Shown: positions 7,948-16,179 of the stretch, piece after piece | How the letters are laid out: every line of letters starts with the position of its first letter | How positions within the stretch are numbered: position 1 is the first letter of the stretch | Assembly: GCA_027587225.1 (NCBI GenBank) | Contig: JAPDDQ010000004.1 | Location: 1-64,000, forward strand | DNA: 64,000 bases | Direction of reading: 5' to 3' | Source of the DNA: Solirubrobacter taibaiensis | GTDB taxonomy: Bacteria > Actinomycetota > Thermoleophilia > Solirubrobacterales > Solirubrobacteraceae | The notes under the pieces: model-generated | What the model saw: only the letters and a program-made list of their open reading frames with translations | Database searches by the model: none | Told to the model about the DNA's origin: nothing | Position numbers and translations under genes: made by a program

Positions 7948-8628
7948 GTGCCCACCACCCTGAAGATCTTCACTCGTGTTCTCCCCGCCGCCGCAGTTGC
8001 GGTCGGGCTTGTCTTTGCTTCTCCGGCCAACGCCGCGCAGACGAAGACCAAGACGAAGACGACCAAGACCGTGACCGCCAAGATCGCCCTGGGCGACAAG
8101 CGTCCGGCGAAGGCCAAGGCCAAGGCCACCAAGGCCAAGAAGAAGGTCACGGCCAAGGCGACCGTCGCGTGCTCGAACACGACGATCACGCCCGACGCCG
8201 CGAACCTCGAGGTCGTCCGCGTCACGCTGCTGTGCCTGCACAACCAGATCCGCGCGAACGCCGGTCTGCCGCTGCTCAAGGACAACGCGAAGCTGCGCAA
8301 GGCCGCCGTCGGCCACTCGAACGACATGGTCGCCGAGGGCTACTTCGACCACACCAGCCTCAACGGCGACACGTTCGTCGACCGCATCCTCGAAGCCGGC
8401 TACGCCAAGCGCAACGACGGCTGGACGATCGGCGAGAACCTGGCCTGGGGCACGGGCGAGCTGAGCACGCCGCAGGCGATCATGAACGCCTGGATGAACT
8501 CCGCCGGTCACAAGGCCAACATCCTCAAGAAGGCCTACAAGGAAGTCGGCATCTCGGTCCGCCTCGGCGTCCCGACCGACGCGGGCGTCGGCGCCACCGT
8601 CACGGCTGACTTCGGCGCCAAGGTCTGA
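7948..8628 (+). CDS. Secreted CAP-domain (SCP/PR-1-like) protein under a c-di-GMP riboswitch
   Basis: The protein is 226 aa with a GTG start and a strong GGAGG 7-10 bases upstream. A signal peptide (about 1-30, ending SPANAA) is followed by a very Lys/Ala-rich linker (about 31-75) and then a CAP domain (about 85-225): CLHNQIRANAGLPLL, the His in GHSNDMVAEGYFDH, and IGENLAWG with the family Glu, then the final His in NSAGHKANILKK. CAP proteins of bacteria are secreted and poorly understood; some bind sterols or lipids, and some act in spore coat or cell-wall settings. The basic linker could contact acidic wall polymers. Control by c-di-GMP suggests a role in surface or biofilm life. Confidence 0.9.
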   Translation: MPTTLKIFTRVLPAAAVAVGLVFASPANAAQTKTKTKTTKTVTAKIALGDKRPAKAKAKATKAKKKVTAKATVACSNTTITPDAANLEVVRVTLLCLHNQIRANAGLPLLKDNAKLRKAAVGHSNDMVAEGYFDHTSLNGDTFVDRILEAGYAKRNDGWTIGENLAWGTGELSTPQAIMNAWMNSAGHKANILKKAYKEVGISVRLGVPTDAGVGATVTADFGAKV

Positions 8629-8655
8629 GCGCCAAGAGTCCTACCATCGACGTCG

Positions 8656-9858
8656 ATGGCCGACGTCGATCCCCTCCTCGCACTGCACTACGACCTGGCG
8701 AAGGTCGGTGGGCTCCAGCCCGTCGCCGCCCCGCCCTATGACGTGATCGACGCGGCCCAGCGAGCTCAGCTCCTGGGCCAGTCGCCGTACAACGTCGTCG
8801 AGATCGACCTCCCGCAGAACGGGGGCGATCCGTACGCCCACGCCGCCGAGGTCCTCAAGGCCTGGAGCGATGACGGGATCGTCGTCCGCGACGAGTCGCC
8901 CGCCCTGTGGGCGCTCGCGCAGGATTACACGGGTCCGGACGGTCAACTGCGCACCCGCCACGGGGTCTTCGCGCGTGTGAAGGTCGAGGACTACGGTCCC
9001 GGCCGGATCCGCCCGCACGAGCGCACGCACCCGGGTCCGAAGGAGGACCGGCTGCGGCTTACCCGCGCCACGCGCGCGAACCTGTCGCCGATCTTCAGCC
9101 TCTACGACGACCCGTCGAACGCGGCGTGGAAGGCCGTCGAGCCGTTCACGAACACCGCTCCCTGGGGCGAAGTCACGGACGACGAGGGCACGACGCACAA
9201 GCTCTGGCGCGTGGATGACCCGCAGGCGATCGAGGCCTACAAGGCCGTGCTGGCCGGCACGGAGCTGCTGATCGCCGACGGTCATCACCGCTACGAGACG
9301 GCGCGCGTCTACCAGCAGGAGAACGCGGAGGCCACGCACGTCCTGATGTGCCTCGTCGCGCTGCAGGACGAGGGCCTGACCGTCTTCCCGACGCACCGGC
9401 TGGCCACGAACGCGGACATGGAGGCGCTCAACGCCGCCTTCGAGCGCGACTGGACCACCGATCCGCAGGACACGCTGAGCATCGGCTATTACGCCGACGG
9501 CACCGAGCAGACGCTCTACCTCAAGGACTGGGCGATCGCCGACAAGGCGCTCGAGGGCAAGCCGGAGCCGTACCGGCGCCTGGACACGGCCGTGCTCGAG
9601 AAGCTGATCCTGATGGACGCGCTCGGCCTCAGCGAGGACGACATCTCCCACCTGCACGGGCTCGACTACGCGCGCACGCCGGAGCTGGCGCGTGAGAAGG
9701 TCGACGCGGGCGAGGCGGACGCCGCCTTCCTGATGAACGCGAGCCCGGTCGAGCGCGTGCGCGACGTCGCCGCGGCCGGCGAGAACATGCCCCCGAAGTC
9801 GACGTACTTCTTCCCCAAGGTGTTGACGGGGATGGTCTTCAATCCCCTGGAGGACTAA
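8656..9858 (+). CDS. DUF1015 family protein
   Basis: The protein is 400 aa, the usual length for DUF1015. It opens with the family pattern VAAPPYDVIDAAQRAQLL and contains the invariant LIADGHHRYETARVY motif at about residue 210. The function of the family is not established; members often lie near serine or phosphate metabolism genes, and the GHHRYE motif resembles ParB/Srx nucleotide-binding sequences. Start ATG 8656 matches the family N-terminus. The stop codon overlaps the next start (TAATG), so it is translationally linked to the OsmC gene. Confidence 0.88.
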   Translation: MADVDPLLALHYDLAKVGGLQPVAAPPYDVIDAAQRAQLLGQSPYNVVEIDLPQNGGDPYAHAAEVLKAWSDDGIVVRDESPALWALAQDYTGPDGQLRTRHGVFARVKVEDYGPGRIRPHERTHPGPKEDRLRLTRATRANLSPIFSLYDDPSNAAWKAVEPFTNTAPWGEVTDDEGTTHKLWRVDDPQAIEAYKAVLAGTELLIADGHHRYETARVYQQENAEATHVLMCLVALQDEGLTVFPTHRLATNADMEALNAAFERDWTTDPQDTLSIGYYADGTEQTLYLKDWAIADKALEGKPEPYRRLDTAVLEKLILMDALGLSEDDISHLHGLDYARTPELAREKVDAGEADAAFLMNASPVERVRDVAAAGENMPPKSTYFFPKVLTGMVFNPLED

Positions 9859-10292
9859 TGGCGCTGATCAACCGATCAGACAAGAGCCTGTCCGGCGTAC
9901 TGCGGGCGGTCGCGCGCAAGCGCGAGCGCTACACGCATGACGTCAAAGCGGGCCGGCACACGCTCACCGTCGACGAGCCGGAGAACCAGGGCGGCCAGGA
10001 CCTGGGCCCGAGCCCGCAGGAGCTGCTGGCTGCCGCGCTGGCGTCCTGCACGGCCGTGACGATGGAGATGTACGCCCAGCGCAAGGGCTGGAACGTGGAC
10101 GGCCTCGAGGTCGACTGTCGCTACTCGCCCGCCGAGCGCGGCTGCCCGACCCGCTTCGAGATGATCATGCGGATGCCCGCTCATCTGAGCGAGGAGCAGG
10201 TCGAGCGCCTGCAGGTGATCGCCACGAAGTGCCCGGTGCATCGCACCCTCGAGGGCGAGGTCGCCTTCGACGAACGGGTCGAGCTCACCTGA
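9858..10292 (+). CDS. OsmC/Ohr-family peroxiredoxin-like protein
   Basis: The protein is 144 aa. The two redox cysteines of the family are present: one in LASCTAVTMEMYAQRKGW (about residue 72) and one in KCPVHRTL (about 125). Such proteins reduce organic hydroperoxides with dithiol cofactors. The sequence is closer to YhfA-like OsmC proteins than to Ohr, based on the GPSPQELLAAALASC pattern. It overlaps the DUF1015 stop codon by one base and probably shares its transcript with the Nudix gene downstream. Confidence 0.88.
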   Translation: MALINRSDKSLSGVLRAVARKRERYTHDVKAGRHTLTVDEPENQGGQDLGPSPQELLAAALASCTAVTMEMYAQRKGWNVDGLEVDCRYSPAERGCPTRFEMIMRMPAHLSEEQVERLQVIATKCPVHRTLEGEVAFDERVELT

Positions 10293-10345
10293 GCATCAAG
10301 CCCCATCTGAGCGCCGCCCTTCTCAGCCCGGAGGAGGCGCTCGGC

Positions 10346-10885
10346 ATGTCCGTGCACGGCGGGCGCACCCATTCCGCCGTGCTGGTGCCGTTGTTCTGCG
10401 ACCCGTCCGAGCGGCTGCACGCCGTCTTCACCAAGCGCCGGGACGACCTGCGACGCCACGCCGGCGAGATCTCGTTCCCGGGCGGCCGTCGGGACGAGGG
10501 CGAGACGCTGCTCGAGTGCGCCCTGCGGGAGGCCCACGAGGAGGTCGGACTGCCGCCGCAGGCGGTCGACGTCGTCGGCGCGCTCGCGCCCGTCGGCACG
10601 TTCGTCACCAACTACGCGATCTATCCGTTCGTCGGGCTGATCGAGCACGGGTTCGAGTGGGTGCGCGAGGAGGCCGAAGTGGCGGAGGTGCTCGAGTTCG
10701 CGCTCGAAGACCTGGTCGCCGGTCACTCGCTCAAGCGGCTCGTCCGGCGCGGTGTGGCGTTCAAGACGGACGTCTACGAGGTCGACGGCCACATGGTCTG
10801 GGGCGCGACGTCGCGCATCCTGACCGACCTGCTCAACCGCCTAGAAGTCGGTCCACGGCGGCCTTGGCGTCTTGAGCAGGAGTGA
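10346..10885 (+). CDS. Nudix hydrolase, CoA pyrophosphatase type
   Basis: About 179 aa. The Nudix box is canonical: G-x5-E-x7-REAHEEVGL, with all metal-binding Glu present. It is preceded by RRDDLRRHAGEISFPGG, the UPF0035 signature of CoA-diphosphatases (NudL/PCD1), which split CoA into phosphopantetheine and 3',5'-ADP. The ATG at 10346 was chosen because GGAGGAGG stands 8 bases before it; the frame is open upstream but lacks a normal start codon near the previous stop. Its 3' end overlaps the convergent gene by 53 bases. Confidence 0.85.
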   Translation: MSVHGGRTHSAVLVPLFCDPSERLHAVFTKRRDDLRRHAGEISFPGGRRDEGETLLECALREAHEEVGLPPQAVDVVGALAPVGTFVTNYAIYPFVGLIEHGFEWVREEAEVAEVLEFALEDLVAGHSLKRLVRRGVAFKTDVYEVDGHMVWGATSRILTDLLNRLEVGPRRPWRLEQE

Positions 10886-11243
10886 CGACCTGGAGCGGGA
10901 TCTGCCACGTCTCGGAGCTCCTGCGCGCCAGGTCCTCGAACGGGCCCTCGTAGACCACGCCCCGCACCGGCGTGTCGACGAGCTTCTCGAAGAACATCCG
11001 CAGCCGGCCCTCGGGTATCTCGACGGTCCCGCCCAGCCAGCACACGATCGTAACGCCGTGCAGCGCCTCCATCAGCGTCGCGATCCGGTCGGGATCGCCG
11101 ACGTACGGCTCCGCCCCGGCGGCCCGGATCTCCTCCACGTGGGCGCCGCGCGTAGTCCCGCGGACGGCGTGGCCGTCGGCGCGCAGCGCAGCCGCCAGCT
11201 CGCGCCCGCGGCAGCCGCACGGCACGATCAGGACCCGCGCCAC
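10833..11243 (-). CDS. NAD(P)-binding epimerase-like small protein
   Basis: The protein is 136 aa with a GTG start inside the end of the upstream gene. The N-terminus VARVLIVPCGCRGRELAAAL is a dinucleotide-binding beta-alpha-beta unit, with GCRGRELA where extended SDRs have GxxGxxG, followed by TTRGAHVEEIRAAGAEPYVGD, typical of NAD-epimerase-like proteins. It is about half the length of full epimerases and lacks the YxxxK catalytic pair, so it may be a regulator or a binding protein. The activity is unknown. Confidence 0.65.
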   Translation of the reverse strand: MARVLIVPCGCRGRELAAALRADGHAVRGTTRGAHVEEIRAAGAEPYVGDPDRIATLMEALHGVTIVCWLGGTVEIPEGRLRMFFEKLVDTPVRGVVYEGPFEDLARRSSETWQIPLQVVTPAQDAKAAVDRLLGG

Positions 11244-11482
11244 TCGTCCTCGATCTCCTCGAGCGTGCGCTCGGGCTTGCCGCGGCGGCGCCGCAGCTCG
11301 TTCTGGGCGGCGACCATCTGCTCGATGTCGTCGACCTCGTTCTCGGCCTCGACCTCTGGCGAGCGCGTGGGCTTCCAATCGAGAATCTCGAGTGCCGAAC
11401 GTTTGCTGAACACGCCGAGCAACACGACCGTCACGATCAGCGCGCCGACGAGTACGGTCGAGACGAGAGTGAACGTGTCCAC
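11228..11482 (-). CDS. Small single-pass membrane protein with an acidic, coiled-coil tail
   Basis: The protein is 84 aa from GTG 11482. One membrane helix (about 5-25, LVSTVLVGALIVTVVLLGVF) is followed by a charged cytoplasmic tail rich in Glu/Arg (EAENEVDDIEQMVAAQNELRRRR) that could form a coiled coil. No family is recognised. The last 16 bases overlap the start of the epimerase-like gene, so the two are cotranslated. Confidence 0.7.
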   Translation of the reverse strand: MDTFTLVSTVLVGALIVTVVLLGVFSKRSALEILDWKPTRSPEVEAENEVDDIEQMVAAQNELRRRRGKPERTLEEIEDEWRGS

Positions 11483-11488
11483 GCCGCG

Positions 11489-11494
11489 AGTGTA
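11489..11494 (-). promoter_or_regulatory. -10 box TACACT, likely leaderless start
   Basis: TACACT ends 6 bases before GTG 11482, which supports that GTG as the start of a leaderless message. Confidence 0.45.
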
Positions 11495-11536
11495 GGCTCG
11501 CCGCTCCGATCGCCCTCCCCAGGTGTTGAGCTTCCC

Positions 11537-13174
11537 GTGACCCGAGCCGTCCTTGCCGCAACTCTTTCCCTGCTTCTGAGCGCGCCTGCCGCGCACGCCG
11601 CGCTGCCGGAGTTCCCGAACGAGCTGCCGGGCGACGTGACCGCCTCGTCGGTGCGTTCTGATCCTGACACTTGGCTCGTCGGCGCTCGGCCGGGCGCGGC
11701 GTCGGCGAAGATCGCCGACCGCTACGGCGCGCGCCACTCGGGCCTCGGGAACTACGTGGTCGAGCGCTCGCGGGCCAAAGCGCTCGCCGGCGACCTGGAA
11801 ACGGCCGGCCTGCTGCTCTACGCGCAGGCCAACACGATCCTCAAGACGAAGCAGACGGTCCCCGACGACCCGTTCTCGACGCCGCCGAACGCGTGGCGGG
11901 CGAAGGTCGCCCCGCAGGTGTTCATGCCGCCGGCGGTCGCGCCGACGAGCCCGCTGATCGCGCTGGTGGACGCCGCGGCGGACGCGACGCACCCGGAGTG
12001 GGCAGGCAGCAACTTCAGCACGATCCCCGGCGTGCCGGTCACGAGCTCGCACGGCACGGCCACCGCGGCCGTGGCCGCGGCGCCGCTGAACGGCGTCGGC
12101 ATCCTCGGCGTCTGGCCCAGCGCACGGGCGCTCAACGTCCCGCTGCCCGTGGCCCCCGGCACCGAGGGCGGGATCACCTGCGCCTCCTCGGGCGAGGCGA
12201 TCGGCAAGGCCATCCAGGCCGGTGCCGCCGTGATCAACATGAGCTACGGCTCGCCGTCGCGCTGCGCGGCGGAGTGGGTGCAGCTGTACTTCGGCATCGC
12301 CAAGGGCATCATCCCCGTGGCCGCCGCGGGCAACGAGTTCCAGGAGGGCAACCCGCTCGAGTTCCCGGCCTCGCTGCCACACGTGGTCACCGTCGCGGCC
12401 ACCACGCCGGACGACCGCAGCGCGATCTTCTCCAACGCCAACACGGCCGTGGACCTCAGCGCGCCGGGCGTCGGCATCCTCACGGCCGTCCCGCCGGCGC
12501 TGGACACCGACGGCGCGCAGGACGGCTACCAGGCGATGGACGGCACGAGCTTCTCGGCGCCGATGGTGTCGGCCGCGATGGCCTGGGTCCGCGCCGCGCG
12601 CCCCGATCTCACGCCGGATCGCGTCGTGGAGGCCGTCAAGCGCAGCGCGACTGACGTGGTGGCGCCGGACGGCGTCAACCGCCCGGGCTGGGACCCGCTC
12701 ACGGGCTTCGGCGTGCTCAACGTGGGCGCGGCGCTGCAGATCCCGGTGGACAAGCTGCCGATCCAGGACCCGCTCGAGCCCAACGACAACCTCGTGTGGG
12801 TGGACGGGACGGCGTTCGGCAAGGCCTCGACGCCGGTCTGGCAGGGCGGTAAGCAGGTCGAGGTCAACGGGCTGATGGACAAGACCGAGGACCCGGTCGA
12901 CGTCTACCGGATCATCATCCCGGCGAAGAAGTCGGCCAAGATCAGCGTGATCCCGCGCTTCGGCGACCCGTCGCTGGAGGTCTTCACCACCGAGGCGATC
13001 TCGGTCAACGACGTCGACGGGCGCGTGGCGCGTTCACGCGTGTCCGGCTCCAAGAAGACCGAGCGGGTGACGGTCCGCAACCGCGGTTCCAAGAAGCGCT
13101 CGTACTTCGTCGCGATCAAACCTCAGGGGAGTTCGCGCTACCAAGAACGCCAGTATTCGTTGCGCGTTCGCTGA
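11537..13174 (+). CDS. Secreted subtilisin-like serine protease (S8)
   Basis: The protein is 545 aa with a GTG start and a signal peptide (1-21, ending AHAA). An inhibitor-like propeptide region is at about 25-110. The S8 triad is complete: Asp145 in LVDAAADATHPE (the usual Gly after Asp is replaced by Ala), His172 in SSHGTATAA and Ser338 in DGTSFSAPM, with the oxyanion Asn in AAAGNEFQ. After about 415 comes a PPC-like domain (LEPNDNLVWVDGT ... DPVDVYRI) and a basic tail. It is an extracellular protease, probably autoprocessed. The protein encoded next downstream is also secreted. Confidence 0.9.
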   Translation: MTRAVLAATLSLLLSAPAAHAALPEFPNELPGDVTASSVRSDPDTWLVGARPGAASAKIADRYGARHSGLGNYVVERSRAKALAGDLETAGLLLYAQANTILKTKQTVPDDPFSTPPNAWRAKVAPQVFMPPAVAPTSPLIALVDAAADATHPEWAGSNFSTIPGVPVTSSHGTATAAVAAAPLNGVGILGVWPSARALNVPLPVAPGTEGGITCASSGEAIGKAIQAGAAVINMSYGSPSRCAAEWVQLYFGIAKGIIPVAAAGNEFQEGNPLEFPASLPHVVTVAATTPDDRSAIFSNANTAVDLSAPGVGILTAVPPALDTDGAQDGYQAMDGTSFSAPMVSAAMAWVRAARPDLTPDRVVEAVKRSATDVVAPDGVNRPGWDPLTGFGVLNVGAALQIPVDKLPIQDPLEPNDNLVWVDGTAFGKASTPVWQGGKQVEVNGLMDKTEDPVDVYRIIIPAKKSAKISVIPRFGDPSLEVFTTEAISVNDVDGRVARSRVSGSKKTERVTVRNRGSKKRSYFVAIKPQGSSRYQERQYSLRVR

Positions 13175-13183
13175 GTTCGTGCT

Positions 13184-13189
13184 TACAGT
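13184..13189 (+). promoter_or_regulatory. -10 box TACAGT, likely leaderless start
   Basis: TACAGT lies 6 bases before ATG 13196, in the 21-base gap after the protease stop, giving the propeller gene its own leaderless promoter. Confidence 0.45.
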
Positions 13190-13195
13190 CGACGG

Positions 13196-14611
13196 ATGCG
13201 CCGAGCTGTAGCCCTGGTCCTTGCCGCGCTCGCGCTGTCGTGCGCGGCGCCCGCGTACGCCACCCGAACGGTGGCCGTGGACGCCGCGAACGCCGTGCAC
13301 GCGTTTGTCGTGGGCACTGACGGGGCGCTCTACCACGCGCCTCCGCGCGATGTGCTGCACCGTCTCGGCGGCTCGGGGCTGGCGCAGGAGCCGGCCGCCG
13401 CGGTCCGCGACGCGACTGGCTCGCTCGTCGTCGCCGCGCGCTCCGAGGACGGCACGATCTCCGTGCTCCCCGGTGGTGAGTGGTCCGCGCGCGTACAGGT
13501 GGCGACCGGCGCGGCCGGCTCGCCGGACCTCATCCTGAATCAGGACGGACGGCTCGAGCTGTTCTTCCGGGGCGTGGACGGCAAGCTCTGGACCACGCGG
13601 GAGACCGTGTCGGGCTGGAGCGAAGCCGAGACGCTCGACGGCACGCTGGCCGGCGACCCCGCCGCCGCCGTGGACTCCAGCGGCGCGGTGCACGTGGTCG
13701 CGCGCGGGACCGACGGCAGCCTGCAGCACTTCACCGGCGGCGCCTGGGAGACGTCCGAGGCCTCGGTCACGGGCGACCCCGCGCTCGTGCGGGTCCCGTC
13801 GGTCGGGCTCGCGGCCTTCGCGCGGCGCGCCGACGGCGCGCTCGTCCGGTCCTCCGAGGACGCGGGCGTGTTCAAGGCGGGCGTGGCGCTCGCGAGCGAC
13901 GCGATCGCCGGCACGCCCGCCGTCGTGATCGACGGTCTCGGCCGTGTGCGCGTGTTCGCGCGCGGCACCGACGGCACGCTGCTGGAGTCCACCGCGTCCG
14001 GCTGGACGTCGCTCGGCGGCACGCTCACCGGCGATCCGGCCGCGATCCGCGACCAGTCCGGGCTCGTGCACGTGATCGCGCCGTCGCTCGGTGCTGCGTG
14101 GGTCGAGTTCGCCCAGACCGGCGCGGATACCTGGGAGCCGACGATCCGCCCACTCGGCGACGCCGCTCCGCCGGCCGAGCCGCCACCGGTGATCGTGGTG
14201 CCCGCGCCGGTGCCCCCGCCGGTGATCGTCTCCCCCGTCTACCCGCCCAAGCGGCTGCTGGTGGATCTGAAGGCGGACGCGAAGGCGTCCAAGACGAGTG
14301 CCGTGTTCAAGGCCCTGACGGTGCGCGGGGTGCCCGCGGGCGCGACCATCACCGCCACGTGTGCGAAGGGCTGCAAGCGCCCGTCGCTGAAGTTCACCAA
14401 CGTGACCGGAACCGTGTCGCTGAAGCCGTTCTTCGCCAAGCGCGCCAAGCAGGGCACGCTGAAGGTGGGTACGAAGATCCGCGTGGTCGTGTCGGCGCCG
14501 AACATGATCGCCGCCGTCAAGACGCTCACGGTGCGGGCGCGCAAGGCGCCCACGGTCGCGACGCGGTGCCTCGCACCGGGCGCGACCGTGGAAACCCTCT
14601 GCGCTGCCTGA
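13196..14611 (+). CDS. Secreted beta-propeller lectin-like protein with a conserved C-terminal module
   Basis: The protein is 471 aa with a signal peptide (1-22, ending APAYA). Residues about 25-320 hold six to seven repeats of the type VFARGTDGTLLES followed by LTGDPAAIRD, as in PLL/AAL-like sugar-binding propellers. A Pro/Val linker (PPPVIVVPAPVPPPVIV) leads to a C-terminal module of about 105 residues with VRGVPAGAT and APTVATRCLAPGAT, shared with the protein at 1365-2927. It probably binds glycans outside the cell. The specificity cannot be read from the sequence. Confidence 0.8.
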   Translation: MRRAVALVLAALALSCAAPAYATRTVAVDAANAVHAFVVGTDGALYHAPPRDVLHRLGGSGLAQEPAAAVRDATGSLVVAARSEDGTISVLPGGEWSARVQVATGAAGSPDLILNQDGRLELFFRGVDGKLWTTRETVSGWSEAETLDGTLAGDPAAAVDSSGAVHVVARGTDGSLQHFTGGAWETSEASVTGDPALVRVPSVGLAAFARRADGALVRSSEDAGVFKAGVALASDAIAGTPAVVIDGLGRVRVFARGTDGTLLESTASGWTSLGGTLTGDPAAIRDQSGLVHVIAPSLGAAWVEFAQTGADTWEPTIRPLGDAAPPAEPPPVIVVPAPVPPPVIVSPVYPPKRLLVDLKADAKASKTSAVFKALTVRGVPAGATITATCAKGCKRPSLKFTNVTGTVSLKPFFAKRAKQGTLKVGTKIRVVVSAPNMIAAVKTLTVRARKAPTVATRCLAPGATVETLCAA

Positions 14612-14612
14612 G

Positions 14613-15173
14613 CTACTTGCGCTCGTAGGTGGCGGTGAAGGTGCCGCGGGCGACCGCGCCCTTGAGCTTGTCCAGCACGGCTTGGGGCTCCGCGCCCGCC
14701 TGGAGCGCGGTGGCGTCCTTCACGGCGTACATGCTGAAGATGTAGCGGTGCGGACCGTCGCCCTCGGGCGGGCAGGGCGGTGCCCAGCCCTCCTTGCCCG
14801 CGGAGTTCTTTCCGCTGAGCGTGCCCGTGGGGAACTGACCGTCGGGCGCGAGGCCGGCGTTGGCGGCGGCGGACATGCCGTACTGCGTCCAGTGGATGAA
14901 CGCCCCGTCCTTCGCGTCGGGGTCCTCGACCACGAGCACCGTCTCCACGGCGATGCCGGCCGGGACCTCACGCCACACGATCGTCGGCGGCTTGCCCGCG
15001 CCGTCGCAGGTGTTGGCCGCCGCCAGCTTCCCATCCTTGACGTTCGGCGAGGAGAGCTTGATCGTGTCCGGCGCCGTGGGCAGCGTGCTCGCCGCGGGCT
15101 CGTCGTCGCCGCCACACCCGGTGATGAGTGCGGCGGCGGCGAGCGCCGCTAGGAGCGGGCGACCGGCGCCCAC
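14613..15173 (-). CDS. PEBP-family (YbhB/YbcL-like) lipoprotein
   Basis: The protein is 186 aa. GTG 15173 gives a lipoprotein signal peptide with lipobox LITGC. The body matches the phosphatidylethanolamine-binding/Raf-kinase-inhibitor-like family: VEDPDAKDGAFIHWTQYG (the DPDxP-like ligand site and the HW pair), then PPCPPEGDGPHRYIFSMYAV with the GPHRY motif. Bacterial members bind small anionic ligands; their physiological role is unclear. It overlaps the end of trxB by 25 bases and so is the second gene of that operon. Confidence 0.85.
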   Translation of the reverse strand: MGAGRPLLAALAAAALITGCGGDDEPAASTLPTAPDTIKLSSPNVKDGKLAAANTCDGAGKPPTIVWREVPAGIAVETVLVVEDPDAKDGAFIHWTQYGMSAAANAGLAPDGQFPTGTLSGKNSAGKEGWAPPCPPEGDGPHRYIFSMYAVKDATALQAGAEPQAVLDKLKGAVARGTFTATYERK

Positions 15174-16162
15174 TGCTCTTCGGCCAAGTTGCCGGTCCCC
15201 TCGAGGGCCTTCGGCGTCGGAACAGCGGGGTTGTCGCGCAGGTACCACTCGGCGTCCAGCGCGGCCTGACAGCCGGAGCCGGAGGCGGTGATGGCCTGGC
15301 GGTAGGTGTGGTCCACGAGGTCGCCGGCGGCGAAGACACCCGGGATGTTCGTGCGGGTCGAGCGACCGTCGACCTTCACGTAGCCCTCATCGTCCACGGT
15401 GATCAGGCCGTCGACGATCTCGGACTGGGGCTCGTGGCCGATCGCGATGAACGCGCCCGCCATCGGCAGCACCAGCTCTTCACCGGTCTCGGTGTTGATC
15501 AGGTCGGCGCGGTCCAGCTGACCCTTCTCGCCGGCCAGGAAGGCCTTGACGACGTACGGCGTCAGGAACTCGATGTTCTCGGTCTTCTGCGCGCGCTCGA
15601 GCATGATCTTCGAGGCGCGGAACTCGTCGCGCCGGTTCACGATCGTGACCTTGGACGAGAACTTCGCGAGGAAGATGGCCTCCTCCATCGCGGAGTCGCC
15701 GCCGCCGACGATGATCGTCGTGCGGTCCTTGTAGAAGGCGGCGTCGCAGGTGGCGCAGTAGGACACGCCGCGGCCACCCAGCTCCTCCTCGCCCGGCACG
15801 CCCAGCTTCTTGTGCTCGGCACCCATCGCGAGGATCACAGTGCGGGCCTTGTACTCGTCGTCGTCGATCCAGACGGTGTGCGGCTCGCCGTTCTCGCCCG
15901 GCTCGAACTTCGTCACGTTGTCGGTGATGAACCGCGTGCCGAAGCGCTCCGCCTGGTCGCGGAACTTCTGCATCATGTCCGGGCCCATGATCCCCTCAGG
16001 GAAGCCCGGGTAGTTCTCCACGTCGGTGGTCTGCTGGAGCAGTCCACCCCACAGGAACCCTTCGATGCACAGCGGGTTCAGGTTGGCGCGGGAGGTGTAC
16101 AGCGCCGCCGTGTAACCGGCGGGCCCGCTGCCGATGATGATCACGTTCTCGACGTCTGCCAT
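15149..16162 (-). CDS. trxB: Thioredoxin-disulfide reductase
   Basis: The protein is 337 aa. The FAD-binding GSGPAGYTAALY is at the N-terminus, the redox CxxC is in SYCATCDAAFY (about residue 138), the NADPH site is GGGDSAMEEA, and the C-terminal FAD contact is FAAGDLVDHTYRQA. It transfers electrons from NADPH to thioredoxin in the cytoplasm. ATG 16162 is chosen over the upstream GTG because GGAAAGG lies 6 bases before it. No thioredoxin gene lies next to it in the window. Confidence 0.95.
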   Translation of the reverse strand: MADVENVIIIGSGPAGYTAALYTSRANLNPLCIEGFLWGGLLQQTTDVENYPGFPEGIMGPDMMQKFRDQAERFGTRFITDNVTKFEPGENGEPHTVWIDDDEYKARTVILAMGAEHKKLGVPGEEELGGRGVSYCATCDAAFYKDRTTIIVGGGDSAMEEAIFLAKFSSKVTIVNRRDEFRASKIMLERAQKTENIEFLTPYVVKAFLAGEKGQLDRADLINTETGEELVLPMAGAFIAIGHEPQSEIVDGLITVDDEGYVKVDGRSTRTNIPGVFAAGDLVDHTYRQAITASGSGCQAALDAEWYLRDNPAVPTPKALEGTGNLAEEQWAPVARS

Positions 16163-16179
16163 TGATACCTTTCCGGGGG

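Noticed and set aside
13196-14611. Lectin-like propeller gene as part of the protease operon
   Set aside because: A separate TACAGT -10 box with leaderless spacing stands in the short gap, so independent transcription is as likely.
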